In this document: positions 9,672 through 17,929 of the stretch, one piece after another
Layout: each line of letters starts with the position of its first letter
Numbering within the stretch: position 1 is the stretch's first letter
Assembly: GCA_001769195.1 (NCBI GenBank)
Contig: MEOK01000005.1
Location: 121,194-185,193 of the forward strand
Origin: Bacteroidetes bacterium GWF2_40_14
Lineage (GTDB): Bacteria > Bacteroidota > Bacteroidia > Bacteroidales > UBA932
Length of the DNA: 64,000 bases
Direction: 5' to 3'
Program-made: the position numbers and the translations under genes
The notes under the pieces: generated by a model
Told to the model about the DNA's origin: nothing
What the model saw: the letters and a program-made list of their open reading frames with translations, nothing else
Database searches by the model: none

Positions 9672-10316
9672 ATGTCTATAAAAGTTCTGATTGCAGATGA
9701 CAATCAGTTATTCAGGGAGATACTGGCGAAACTTTTCAAACACGCAAACGAAATCGAGATTGTTGCTCAAGCAGAAAATGGACTTGAAGTATTGGATAAG
9801 GTAGGGCAATACCAACCTGATATAGTATTAATGGATATTGCAATGCCTCATCTGAATGGCATCGATACATCAATTGCCTTAGTTAAACAGTTCCCCGGAA
9901 TTAAAATAATTGCGTTAACAGCATATGACGATAAAACCAACATAAAAGGCATGCTTGGAGCTGGAGTCAGGGGATACCTGCTTAAGAGTTGCAAATATGA
10001 TCAGTTGGTGGACGCAATAATCCAGGTCAATAACGAAAAAAAATATATAAGCCCGGAAGTTGCAGAGATCATCATTCAGGATTATCTGGGACAGGACTCT
10101 ACGGATAAAATCAGGCATCCAAAGCTTACCGAGAGGGAATCCGAAGTTCTGACCTTACTCGCTGAGGGGAAAACAATCAGGGAGATTTCAGAGTTACTTT
10201 TCATTAGTGTTAAAACGGTAGGTAGCCACAAAGAAAATATTTTTGAAAAACTGGAATTTGAGAATATGACTCAGCTGATTAAATTTGCTCTTAAAAACGG
10301 TATAGTCTCCTTATAA
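9672..10316 (+). CDS. NarL/FixJ-type response regulator (REC-LuxR HTH), orphan
   Basis: This two-domain cytoplasmic regulator has 214 residues. The receiver domain (about 1-120) has the acidic pair Asp9-Asp10, the phospho-acceptor Asp55 in VLMDIAMP, and a conserved Lys in YLLKSC. The C-terminal LuxR-type helix-turn-helix (about 150-210) includes LTERESEVLTLLAEGKTIREI and the recognition-helix pattern VKTVGSHKENIFEKL. No kinase gene is adjacent. The stop lies only ten bases before the ATG of the first small secreted protein. The regulator therefore probably heads the same transcript as the chaperone, usher-like and GldML genes and may control them. This is an inference from spacing. Confidence 0.92.
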   Translation: MSIKVLIADDNQLFREILAKLFKHANEIEIVAQAENGLEVLDKVGQYQPDIVLMDIAMPHLNGIDTSIALVKQFPGIKIIALTAYDDKTNIKGMLGAGVRGYLLKSCKYDQLVDAIIQVNNEKKYISPEVAEIIIQDYLGQDSTDKIRHPKLTERESEVLTLLAEGKTIREISELLFISVKTVGSHKENIFEKLEFENMTQLIKFALKNGIVSL

Positions 10317-10326
10317 ATTGATACTT

Positions 10327-10887
10327 ATGAAAAAGTTGTGTTTTTACGGACTTATTTTATTATCGTTTTTTCTGTCTACTAAGGGGATTATTTCTGCTCA
10401 AGTTAAAAATATTGTTGAGATGCCTATAGTGTTTTCCATCCCGGCAGTTGCTCTTGTTGACTTTGCCGGATCGGATAAACGCATCACTTTTATTCCGGGG
10501 AAAGGAGCAGAACAGATTATCACCCCCTCAACACTTGATAAAACCTGGATCAACTATTCTTCTATTGTAGATGGTAAATATACAAACAGTATCTCTGTTC
10601 AGATAACTTCAGGGAATTTACCAGCTGATATCAGGATAAAACTGGAGATAGGTGAAGACGCCGGTGCAGGAGCAGGGACAATGGGGAAATCAACAGGAAT
10701 TACCGCCCTTTCAATGTACCCGCGAGAGATTATCACTGGTATTGGCAGTTGTTATACAGGAAGAGGAACAAAAAAGGGTCATCAGTTAACCTATTCATGG
10801 GAGTGGTTGCCCCCTTATGATTTTGACCGCTCATCCATTGATAGTCTTGAAATATCGGTAACGTATACTTTAACCGCTTCCAGATAA
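10327..10887 (+). CDS. Small secreted pilin-like protein, paralogue 1 of 4
   Basis: From the ATG at 10327 the product is 186 residues with a signal peptide (KKLCFYGLILLSFFLS, cleavage likely after SAQ). I do not recognise a named family. The mature part is predicted to be beta-rich and shares two motifs with three other proteins of this locus: SGNLP, and 44 residues later IGSCYTGRGTKKGHQL. It also shares WINYS and a GKSTG segment with paralogue 4 at 15780, so these two form a subtype. The C-terminus ends in an alternating strand (LEISVTYTLTASR), like the last strand of fimbrial subunits. It starts ten bases after the response regulator gene. A structural subunit of a surface appendage is the most economical idea, but it is inferred. 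Confidence 0.8.
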   Translation: MKKLCFYGLILLSFFLSTKGIISAQVKNIVEMPIVFSIPAVALVDFAGSDKRITFIPGKGAEQIITPSTLDKTWINYSSIVDGKYTNSISVQITSGNLPADIRIKLEIGEDAGAGAGTMGKSTGITALSMYPREIITGIGSCYTGRGTKKGHQLTYSWEWLPPYDFDRSSIDSLEISVTYTLTASR

Positions 10888-10894
10888 ATGCCGG

Positions 10895-10916
10895 ATTGCT
10901 GACAGAAGTCAGCAAT
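10895..10916 (+). other. Perfect hairpin between paralogues 1 and 2
   Basis: ATTGCTGAC, loop AGAA, then GTCAGCAAT form a nine-base-pair perfect stem with a tetraloop eight bases after the stop of paralogue 1. No T-run follows, so it is not a standard intrinsic terminator. It could be an mRNA stabiliser or processing site that sets subunit stoichiometry. Confidence 0.55.
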
Positions 10917-10989
10917 TATGAACTGAAAAATCAGTCATTCACACTCAAGTTTCAGTAAAAATCCATATGTATAGAGAACTTTTTTCCTT

Positions 10990-10997
10990 TACATTTG
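10990..10997 (+). promoter_or_regulatory. Candidate internal -7 box before paralogue 2
   Basis: TACATTTG fits TAnnTTTG and lies 17 bases before the ATG at 11015. No clear -33 TTTG is seen, so this is a weak call. Confidence 0.3.
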
Positions 10998-11014
10998 AAA
11001 ATGGATTTTTTATT

Positions 11015-11587
11015 ATGAGTAAATCAAATTTTACGATATTATTGATATTGATCTCTGTTTTATCGCCCTGTCATGCAGTTTCGCAAACTACAGCGGGTGC
11101 ACAGATTACCCTTCAAATACAGGATTACTGTCTGATGGATACAAATGGCGCCCCAGTCAATTTGTCGTTGACCTCATCAGTTGCCGGTGCACCAATATCT
11201 ACGGTATCGAATTCGGATATGTTTGTCAGGGTGTCATCTGTAACACCGGGTGGCACTTATCGTAAGATTACTGCCCGCCTAACCAGCGGAACGGTCCCTT
11301 CAGGAACCAGACTGACACTAGAAGCGGCATTGAGTACCAATACAAATGGAGCAGGGCGTTGCGGAGTTGCTTCTCCTTTAATGATTCTAAGCGCAATAGA
11401 TCAGACACTTATACATGGCATAGGTAGCTATTACACAGGTACCGGAATCACTGATGGATATAAGCTGACATATACCTGGGGGCCATACAACCCGACAACG
11501 GATTATCATCTTTTAAATGCCACAGTTGTACCAGCCACACTTACCATCATGTTGACAATATCAGCACCCGATGGAAACAACATCTAG
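11015..11587 (+). CDS. Small secreted pilin-like protein, paralogue 2 of 4
   Basis: The ATG at 11015 gives 190 residues beginning with a good signal peptide (SKSNFTILLILISVLSP, cleavage likely after AVSQ). The upstream ATG at 10967 would bury this signal and is disfavoured. The mature protein is rich in Thr, Ser and Gly. It carries the locus motifs SGTVP and, 45 residues later, IGSYYTGTGITDGYKL. It has a Cys-containing segment (GAGRCG) between the motifs, and another Cys near the N-terminus (QDYC), so a disulphide is possible. The C-terminal strand LTIMLTIS precedes a short tail. It lacks the WINYS element and so groups with paralogue 3. Function unknown; a subunit role is inferred. Confidence 0.8.
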   Translation: MSKSNFTILLILISVLSPCHAVSQTTAGAQITLQIQDYCLMDTNGAPVNLSLTSSVAGAPISTVSNSDMFVRVSSVTPGGTYRKITARLTSGTVPSGTRLTLEAALSTNTNGAGRCGVASPLMILSAIDQTLIHGIGSYYTGTGITDGYKLTYTWGPYNPTTDYHLLNATVVPATLTIMLTISAPDGNNI

Positions 11588-11665
11588 GCAAATTCCTTAC
11601 TCAAAATCAGTATTTGAGATGTTATTTTCAGGAAAAGGCTGATGTTTCACAGGTTTCTTTCAGGC

Positions 11666-11673
11666 TATATTTG
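11666..11673 (+). promoter_or_regulatory. Candidate internal -7 box before paralogue 3
   Basis: TATATTTG fits TAnnTTTG exactly, 28 bases upstream of the ATG at 11702 in a 114-base gap. A separate promoter would suit a major subunit, but no clear -33 box is present. Confidence 0.4.
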
Positions 11674-11701
11674 AACTTGAATAAATAAATATCCTAATTT
11701 C

Positions 11702-12256
11702 ATGAAAAACGCACTACTACTTTTAGGTATCACTTTAATAGTGACTCTTTCTGGTCCTAAAGTCATGGGTCAGACTGCAACGAATAATCTCTCTCTGGGT
11801 ATGCCGGAGGTATTGTTGGTGAAAAGCAACGCATCATCAATCAATCTTACATTATCGCCCCAGGAGGCAGGTCTTGCCGTTCAGCCTAGTCTCTCAGATT
11901 CTACAGCAAGAGTACTTATATCGTCTGTGGTTTCAGGTGAACAGACCAGAACTCTAACTGCATCGGTTACCAGTGGATCCGTACCCGCCGGAACCTACCT
12001 GAAACTTGTCGCTTTGAGTCCTAACGCCTCATTTGTCGGAACTGCCGGAACATTGGGTGCCCAGGTAGAACTTGGAGCGGTTGCCCAAACCATAGTCAGT
12101 GCCATTGGTACCTGCTATTCTGGTACAGCAGCTGATGACGGATATGGATTAAAATATACATTTGGTATTCCTGCTGCATCAGGAACATATGGATCCATCA
12201 GGGCCACAGCCGGTGCAGCAGTAACAGTAACACTTACACTTTCAGCAGGAAGCTAA
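11702..12256 (+). CDS. Small secreted pilin-like protein, paralogue 3 of 4
   Basis: This 184-residue protein has a signal peptide (KNALLLLGITLIVTLSG, cleavage likely after VMGQ). Its composition is strongly skewed to Ala, Ser, Thr, Gly, Val and Leu, like a structural fibre subunit. It has the locus motifs SGSVP and, 44 residues later, IGTCYSGTAADDGYGL, and ends in the strand VTVTLTLS. It has the largest upstream gap (114 bases) and its own candidate promoter. If the locus builds a fibre, this is the best candidate for the major subunit. The chaperone-like gene follows after 11 bases. The family is not one I can name, and the role is inferred. Confidence 0.8.
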   Translation: MKNALLLLGITLIVTLSGPKVMGQTATNNLSLGMPEVLLVKSNASSINLTLSPQEAGLAVQPSLSDSTARVLISSVVSGEQTRTLTASVTSGSVPAGTYLKLVALSPNASFVGTAGTLGAQVELGAVAQTIVSAIGTCYSGTAADDGYGLKYTFGIPAASGTYGSIRATAGAAVTVTLTLSAGS

Positions 12257-12267
12257 TAATAAATAAA

Positions 12268-13059
12268 ATGAAAATTTGCAGAATATTACTATTTCTTTCA
12301 CTTTTTAGTTTTTTATCCCTTCGTTCCAATGCCTCTGTAGAAGTACTAGGCAGTTTGAAGCATGTTCATAATGGTAAACCCGGAGATGTGATAAGGGGTG
12401 AGATCAAGATACAGAACAACGATGATACCGATCAGGAGGTAAAGATATATCAGACCGATTTATTATATAATCTTCAGGAAAATACATTTTATGATGAACC
12501 GGGTAGTCATAAACGCTCAAATGCGCCATGGATTCAGTTCAGTCCTAAAACGTTGATTTTAAAAGCTAAAGAGGTGAGGGTCATTCAATACGAGATTAAA
12601 TTGCCTCAAACAGATACTCTTAAGGGAACATTTTGGAGTGTTCTCATGGTGGAAGGAGTGGTTCCGATTGATCCAAACCAAAAAGGTGCTCTCAGTATCA
12701 GAACGGTGACTCGTTATGCAATTCAGGTCATAAATGAATTTGCAGATAAAGGGAAAGGACTGTTGAAATTTATGGAGCCTACATTAATAACCGAAGGTAA
12801 TAAGCTATTTCTGGCTGTAGATCTTGTAAACAATGGAGAACATTATATCGCTCCGGAGGTTTCAATTGAGGTTTTCGATGAAACAGGTACATCCATAAAA
12901 GTACTGACAGCATCCAAAAAAGGACTTTATCCAACCACATCAACGCGATTCAATCTGGATCTAGAGGGACTCCCATCGAAAAAGAACTACCAACTGATGA
13001 TTGTAGCGGCCGGTCAGAATAATGATGTTTTCGGACTAGAATATACACTCTTCTTTTAG
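12268..13059 (+). CDS. PapD-like periplasmic chaperone candidate
   Basis: This exported protein has 263 residues, a signal peptide (KICRILLFLSLFSFLSL, cleavage near SNA) and two predicted immunoglobulin-like halves (about 22-140 and 145-263). That is the size and layout of fimbrial periplasmic chaperones. The first half shows the spacing of the PapD type: a GDVIRGEIKIQNND strand, then PWIQFSPKTLILKAKEVRVIQ, then GTFWSVLMVEG. This matches the family pattern of W-I-x-x-x-P, L-x-P-x-x and then strands. I see sequence resemblance only, and no alignment was run. It lies between the small secreted proteins and the usher-like barrel gene, with a seven-base gap to the latter. A Bacteroidota Ig-fold protein of another role is the alternative. 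Confidence 0.65.
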   Translation: MKICRILLFLSLFSFLSLRSNASVEVLGSLKHVHNGKPGDVIRGEIKIQNNDDTDQEVKIYQTDLLYNLQENTFYDEPGSHKRSNAPWIQFSPKTLILKAKEVRVIQYEIKLPQTDTLKGTFWSVLMVEGVVPIDPNQKGALSIRTVTRYAIQVINEFADKGKGLLKFMEPTLITEGNKLFLAVDLVNNGEHYIAPEVSIEVFDETGTSIKVLTASKKGLYPTTSTRFNLDLEGLPSKKNYQLMIVAAGQNNDVFGLEYTLFF

Positions 13060-13066
13060 AACATGA

Positions 13067-15763
13067 ATGTTTAAAGTTGTAACGACTTTATTTCTTTTCT
13101 CGCTTTTAATCAAATCACCACAACCTGGCCCTGGTGACCTGGAGGTCAGGTTGATTAATGACAAAAGGAAAGAAATGGCTGCCGGGTTTACATCGAATGT
13201 CCTCATTATGCTGTTAAATAATACAGACACTATTAAGGAGGTCAATTTAAAACTAAACACATCAAGTTATAACTGGAAAAAAATTGAGAATGATTCGACT
13301 ATTCAGATTCAAAAAAGAAGTAGCTTAAATAAGATCATTAGCATATACATCCCGGAAAATACTAGAGCAGGGGACTATTCCATTGAACTTATGGCATTCG
13401 ACGCTAATGGTAACCGCTTTGGTAACGTCAGTATTCCCATCTATGTCAAGCCGAGGTATGAAATAATCGTAGAAAAACAAAAAGCTCCAACCTATTTATT
13501 TTCTGATGACAGTCTTGGAGTCGTATTCCGGATACGCAATTTGTCGAATATCGACGTTATGGTAACTTCTTCAATAATTAATGGAAGAATAATTGAGAAC
13601 CGGAATTTCAAGATTCCAATGGATTCATCAATTCTAACTAAAGTTTCTGTGTCTGTGCCAAAAAATCTCAGCTACTATACTAAACAAAACATCTCTTTAT
13701 CGGCTTCTGTCAATGATAAGCCGGAAGTAGAGAGTTCTGCCTCCTACCTGTTTGACATCATACCTTCAGGTAAGGTGAAATTCGATGGATATAACCGATT
13801 TCCGGTTAAGGTTACCGCAATATTTGCTACTAATAACCGTATGGAAAAGAGAGATTATGGAATAATGCTTGATATAGTGGGCAGTGGACAGATAAGTGAG
13901 AAAAAAAACCGAAGACTTGAATTTCATCTTCGAGGCCCTGACCGTGGTGGAAATCCAACTCTGGGCTTAAATGATGAATATTATCTTAATTATAGCTCGT
14001 CCAGTACAAGAATTTCAATTGGAGACAATAATTATCGTTTGAGTGATCTGACAGAATCTTCAAGAAGTGGCAGAGGGATAGAACTCCAGCAAAGTTTTGG
14101 TAAATTCTCGGTAGGATCGTTCTTCCACTTTCCAAGATACTATCCGGGAATCAAACATATCTTAGCCATTTACACAGATTACAAAATCAATCAGAAAATG
14201 AGATTTTCTGCTGGTTATCTAAATAAATCCAATTCAAAAAATGAGATTTCCAACCTGTTATCCATATCAGGAATCATTAATCCGTTTTCCTGGGGAAATA
14301 CAGAATTCGAACTGGCTATGGGGCAAAAGCCAGGTCAAATGACCAAAGCATACAAGTTCTCCGTAAATATAAACAAATCAATATTTGCATCACATTTTAA
14401 TATCACTAAGGCAGATCCGGGTTTTTCCGGTTATGTATCAAACTCTAGCTATCTCTCATCCGGAATAACTGCAAATCTGAAAAAAAAGATGAGCATATCC
14501 TTGAACTACGATATAAATCGGTCAAATCTGAATCTGGATACCATATACTCGAACGCCCCTTACAGTAAAAACATCAACCTGATGACAAACTACAGGATGA
14601 GCGCGAATAATACGGTCGGATTTGGAGCATATATAATTACAATGGAAGACCGTAGTCCAAATCCTCTCTTCAATTACAAAAAATACAATGGAAGATTATC
14701 TTTTCAGAGTAAATTCAGGAGGATCAGTATTAATTTTCAGGCAGAACTGGGTAAAATCATAAATAATCTTGGGGTTAAAAATGGAGATTTGACTGATTTT
14801 TACAATGGTAGCTTTTTTTTGCGGTATAGGTTCAACGAATCTGTATCGGCAACCGGGTTTCTGAATTATCAAGGTGGTCAACAATATCTTATCACCGGTA
14901 CACAACGGTTCTATTATGGTGGAACACTAAATGCAAGCTTCAGGAAAAAAACTCAGATTTCGTTTGATTACAGGAATAACTATGAGATGAAAGAGTATTA
15001 TCGTGACAGAAGTCTATTGTCATTACAGATACATCAGAAAATTAATTCTAATCATGAATTTGAACTGGGAGCAAATTACAATTTGTTAAAGAATTCATTG
15101 AATAAAAAGGAGCTTAGTATGCAAATCCGATACACATATACCATTAATATTCCCTTGTCAAAGAAAAAAGATGTAGGGAGTCTTACCGGTAAAGTCATAA
15201 ATATGGGTGTCGGACAAGTTAATGGCGTAATATTCAACCTCAATGGTGATATTACGATGACGGACAAGAACGGGAATTTTGAATTTCCGATGGTGAAAGT
15301 GGGAACCTATATACTGGCAATGGATGAATCGAGTACCGGACTAAATGCCATTGCATGTGTACCCGGCCCCTACATGATAAAGATAGAACCCGGAAGGGAG
15401 ACACAGTTTGAGATATCATTGACGCGAGCAGCACGAATCAAGGGACGTCTGGTTATAAAGGAAGATGAAAAGAGTGGTAAGAAAGGATTCTTTCCTATTA
15501 AGGAGGAGATTGAAAATTTAATAGTAGAAGCATCGAATGGAACGGAAACATTCAGAACATTAACCTTTAGGGACGGTACATTCAATTTTGATGACCTCAG
15601 ACCCGGAAGTTGGCACATTAAAATTTATCCGAATGGTATTCCACAAGGATATATACTAGACAAAGACCAGTTTACTCTCGTTCTGACTCTTGGAAAGGAG
15701 GAAAATCTCGATGTGATTATTTTTAAAAAAGCCAGGGAAATAAAGCTCCAGCATACGTTTTAA
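13067..15763 (+). CDS. Usher-like outer-membrane beta-barrel protein candidate
   Basis: This 898-residue exported protein has a signal peptide at residues 1-20. Two Ig/NEW3-like domains follow (about 24-130 and 130-240), containing NNTDTIKEVNLKL and RIRNLSNIDVMV. A long central region (about 240-700) is made of alternating hydrophobic strands rich in Tyr, Asn and Ser with tight turns, as in a large beta-barrel. The C-terminal 200 residues hold two prealbumin/carboxypeptidase-regulatory-like domains, the first with the G-x-V, T-D-x-x-G-x-F-x-F and G-x-Y pattern. Size and domain order resemble fimbrial ushers, which also combine a barrel with small beta domains. I cannot identify the usher family itself. 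Its position after a chaperone-like gene supports a secretion or assembly pore. A T9SS-unrelated surface barrel is the alternative. Confidence 0.6.
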   Translation: MFKVVTTLFLFSLLIKSPQPGPGDLEVRLINDKRKEMAAGFTSNVLIMLLNNTDTIKEVNLKLNTSSYNWKKIENDSTIQIQKRSSLNKIISIYIPENTRAGDYSIELMAFDANGNRFGNVSIPIYVKPRYEIIVEKQKAPTYLFSDDSLGVVFRIRNLSNIDVMVTSSIINGRIIENRNFKIPMDSSILTKVSVSVPKNLSYYTKQNISLSASVNDKPEVESSASYLFDIIPSGKVKFDGYNRFPVKVTAIFATNNRMEKRDYGIMLDIVGSGQISEKKNRRLEFHLRGPDRGGNPTLGLNDEYYLNYSSSSTRISIGDNNYRLSDLTESSRSGRGIELQQSFGKFSVGSFFHFPRYYPGIKHILAIYTDYKINQKMRFSAGYLNKSNSKNEISNLLSISGIINPFSWGNTEFELAMGQKPGQMTKAYKFSVNINKSIFASHFNITKADPGFSGYVSNSSYLSSGITANLKKKMSISLNYDINRSNLNLDTIYSNAPYSKNINLMTNYRMSANNTVGFGAYIITMEDRSPNPLFNYKKYNGRLSFQSKFRRISINFQAELGKIINNLGVKNGDLTDFYNGSFFLRYRFNESVSATGFLNYQGGQQYLITGTQRFYYGGTLNASFRKKTQISFDYRNNYEMKEYYRDRSLLSLQIHQKINSNHEFELGANYNLLKNSLNKKELSMQIRYTYTINIPLSKKKDVGSLTGKVINMGVGQVNGVIFNLNGDITMTDKNGNFEFPMVKVGTYILAMDESSTGLNAIACVPGPYMIKIEPGRETQFEISLTRAARIKGRLVIKEDEKSGKKGFFPIKEEIENLIVEASNGTETFRTLTFRDGTFNFDDLRPGSWHIKIYPNGIPQGYILDKDQFTLVLTLGKEENLDVIIFKKAREIKLQHTF

Positions 15764-15779
15764 ATCTATTTAATCTAAA

Positions 15780-16283
15780 ATGAAAATAATAAGTAATTTA
15801 TCCATGTCAATTGTTTTATCGCTAATATTTACAGTGGGTATGGCTCAAAACAACAATAACCTTTATGTTACGGACCGAAGCTCGGTAATTATAGATGTTT
15901 CAGCAATAATCTCAGCAGGTATCTATTCAGAGAAGATTGTCGATAATACACAATGGATAAACTATTCTTTAGATGTCAGCCCTTCTGAACCATTATCATC
16001 CATCTCAGTATCGATTGCCTCAGGCACTGTTCCAAATGGGATCGAACTCTATATACAGGCAGGCAGTCACATTGGATCCGGACGTGGCCAAACCGGCAGA
16101 CCCACAGGAAAGTTCAGGATAGACAATGTTCCTAAGGTATTGATTAATGATATAGGAAAAAGTTATACCGGTAATGGAAAGAACCAGGGACATCAATTGA
16201 CATTTTCTATGGTGATTACAAACTTTTCTCTTCTTCAGCCTGGTGACTATACATTATACATCCTTTACACACTTAAACAATAA
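15780..16283 (+). CDS. Small secreted pilin-like protein, paralogue 4 of 4
   Basis: The 167-residue product has a signal peptide (KIISNLSMSIVLSLIFTVG, cleavage likely after MAQ). It carries the locus motifs SGTVP and, 44 residues later, IGKSYTGNGKNQGHQL, plus WINYS and GRPTG shared with paralogue 1. It ends in a strand YTLYILYTLKQ. It is separated from the other three paralogues by the chaperone-like and usher-like genes and lies 11 bases before the GldM homologue. It could therefore be the subunit that contacts the motor or anchors the structure. That placement argument is speculative. No named family is recognised. Confidence 0.78.
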   Translation: MKIISNLSMSIVLSLIFTVGMAQNNNNLYVTDRSSVIIDVSAIISAGIYSEKIVDNTQWINYSLDVSPSEPLSSISVSIASGTVPNGIELYIQAGSHIGSGRGQTGRPTGKFRIDNVPKVLINDIGKSYTGNGKNQGHQLTFSMVITNFSLLQPGDYTLYILYTLKQ

Positions 16284-16294
16284 TCAGTCAGACT

Positions 16295-17902
16295 ATGGCA
16301 TCAAAGAAGGAGACCCCAAGGCAGAAGATGATAGGTATGATGTATCTGGTTTTGACAGCACTATTGGCATTAAACGTATCAAAGGATATACTAAATGCAT
16401 TTTCTGTTGTTAATGACAGTGTACTGCTTACTAATGAGAGCTTTGAGCAGAAACGCGTAGGGGTATATTCAGATTTTGAAAAAAATTATTCTCTTAATCA
16501 AATTGAAGTCGGGCCATTCTGGAGCAAAGCTAAAGAGGCTATGCAATTATCTGCGAAAATGGTTGGATATATTGAGAACCTGCGGGATGAATTAATATCA
16601 GAAACAGAACAGGTCCCTTTGGATTCTGTTAGAAAAATACCCCTTCTTAAACTGAAAAAAAGGGACGATTATACGAGCCCCACAAATTTTCTGATTGGGG
16701 GTCAGGAGGACGGATCTAAAGGAAGAGCCAGAGAATTAAAGAATAAGATAATAGAATACCGAGACAATATGCTTAATCTGATAGATCAAAAATACCGGGA
16801 TCAGATAAAACTTGGTTTGGAAACAGAGGGCGATTTTTTTGATGCCACCGGCCAAAAGCAAAGTTGGGAATTTCATTATTTCTATGACATTCCTCTGGCA
16901 GCAGATATTCCTATCCTTAACAAATTTATTTCTGAAGTGAATAATGCCGAACTTGAAGTTGTCAATAGCCTTCTCTATGCAATAAGTGCCGACGATTTCA
17001 AGTATGACCGTATAGATGCCAAGGTGTTGCCGAGATCAAATTACCTGTTTGCAGGCGACCAATATGAGGCGGAAGTGATAGTTGCAGCCTACGATACAAG
17101 TCATAGTCCAAATGTTTATCTTATGCGTGGCGTAGATTCACTGCCGGTTTCCCGGAAGAGTGAGGCAACACTCATATCAAGTCCCGATGGCCGGATAAAT
17201 TTCAAATTTCCGACAAATTATGCAGGAATTGAAAAATATGCGGGCTTTGTCAGTGTAGTGAACAGTTCAGGCAATGAAAACACTTACCATTTCAATAGCG
17301 AATATTTTGTTGCCAAACCATCCCTCACGGTTTCTGCCACTAATATGAATGTGCTTTATATTGGAGTTAACAATCCTTTATCAATATCAGTTTCCGGAAT
17401 TCCGGGTGAAAATATCTATCCAACCATTTCTTGTGGTACACTAAAGCAAAATACGGGTAAAAGTGGATGGACGGCAATGGTGCCGGTCGATTGCAAGCAG
17501 GCTACCATTGAGGTTTCTGTCAAGATGAATGGTAATATTAAACGAATGGGATCTGAGACCTTCAGAGTAAAAAAACTTCCCGATCCTGTTCCATGCATTG
17601 CAAGTAAAAAAGATGGCTTTATAAGCCGCGAATCACTCATATCAGCGGGAACAATTATCCCCAGGATGCCGGATGATTTTGAATTCGACTATTCTTTTCA
17701 GATAATTTCATTCAAAATGACAATGCAAAGAGGGTTCAATGTATATCACTACTATTCACAAGGCAGTAAACTTACAGAAGAGATGGTTAAGCAAATAAGA
17801 AATACAAACCGAGGACAGAGTATTATTTTTGAAGATATCGTTGCCAGGGGTCCTGACGGATCAGACAGGATACTCTCTCCGCTTATCATAACTATAAACT
17901 AA
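16295..17902 (+). CDS. GldM-like motor protein outside a T9SS cluster
   Basis: This 535-residue homologue of GldM/PorM is a dimeric inner-membrane protein whose periplasmic rod transmits proton-driven motion in type 9 secretion and gliding. The N-terminus is near-canonical: KETPRQKMIGMMYLVLTALL, with Arg9 at the position reported to pair with the GldL glutamate. One TM helix spans about residues 13-32. The rest is periplasmic: a helical part to about 230, then beta domains to the C-terminus. The length is close to F. johnsoniae GldM (about 513). The usual neighbours GldK and GldN are absent. It sits between a small secreted protein (11-base gap) and the GldL homologue (27-base gap), in reverse of the usual gldL-gldM order. 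It is likely a paralogue serving the upstream system. Confidence 0.88.
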   Translation: MASKKETPRQKMIGMMYLVLTALLALNVSKDILNAFSVVNDSVLLTNESFEQKRVGVYSDFEKNYSLNQIEVGPFWSKAKEAMQLSAKMVGYIENLRDELISETEQVPLDSVRKIPLLKLKKRDDYTSPTNFLIGGQEDGSKGRARELKNKIIEYRDNMLNLIDQKYRDQIKLGLETEGDFFDATGQKQSWEFHYFYDIPLAADIPILNKFISEVNNAELEVVNSLLYAISADDFKYDRIDAKVLPRSNYLFAGDQYEAEVIVAAYDTSHSPNVYLMRGVDSLPVSRKSEATLISSPDGRINFKFPTNYAGIEKYAGFVSVVNSSGNENTYHFNSEYFVAKPSLTVSATNMNVLYIGVNNPLSISVSGIPGENIYPTISCGTLKQNTGKSGWTAMVPVDCKQATIEVSVKMNGNIKRMGSETFRVKKLPDPVPCIASKKDGFISRESLISAGTIIPRMPDDFEFDYSFQIISFKMTMQRGFNVYHYYSQGSKLTEEMVKQIRNTNRGQSIIFEDIVARGPDGSDRILSPLIITIN

Positions 17903-17929
17903 ATACTGAAAAAAATAAAAATCAGCTCT

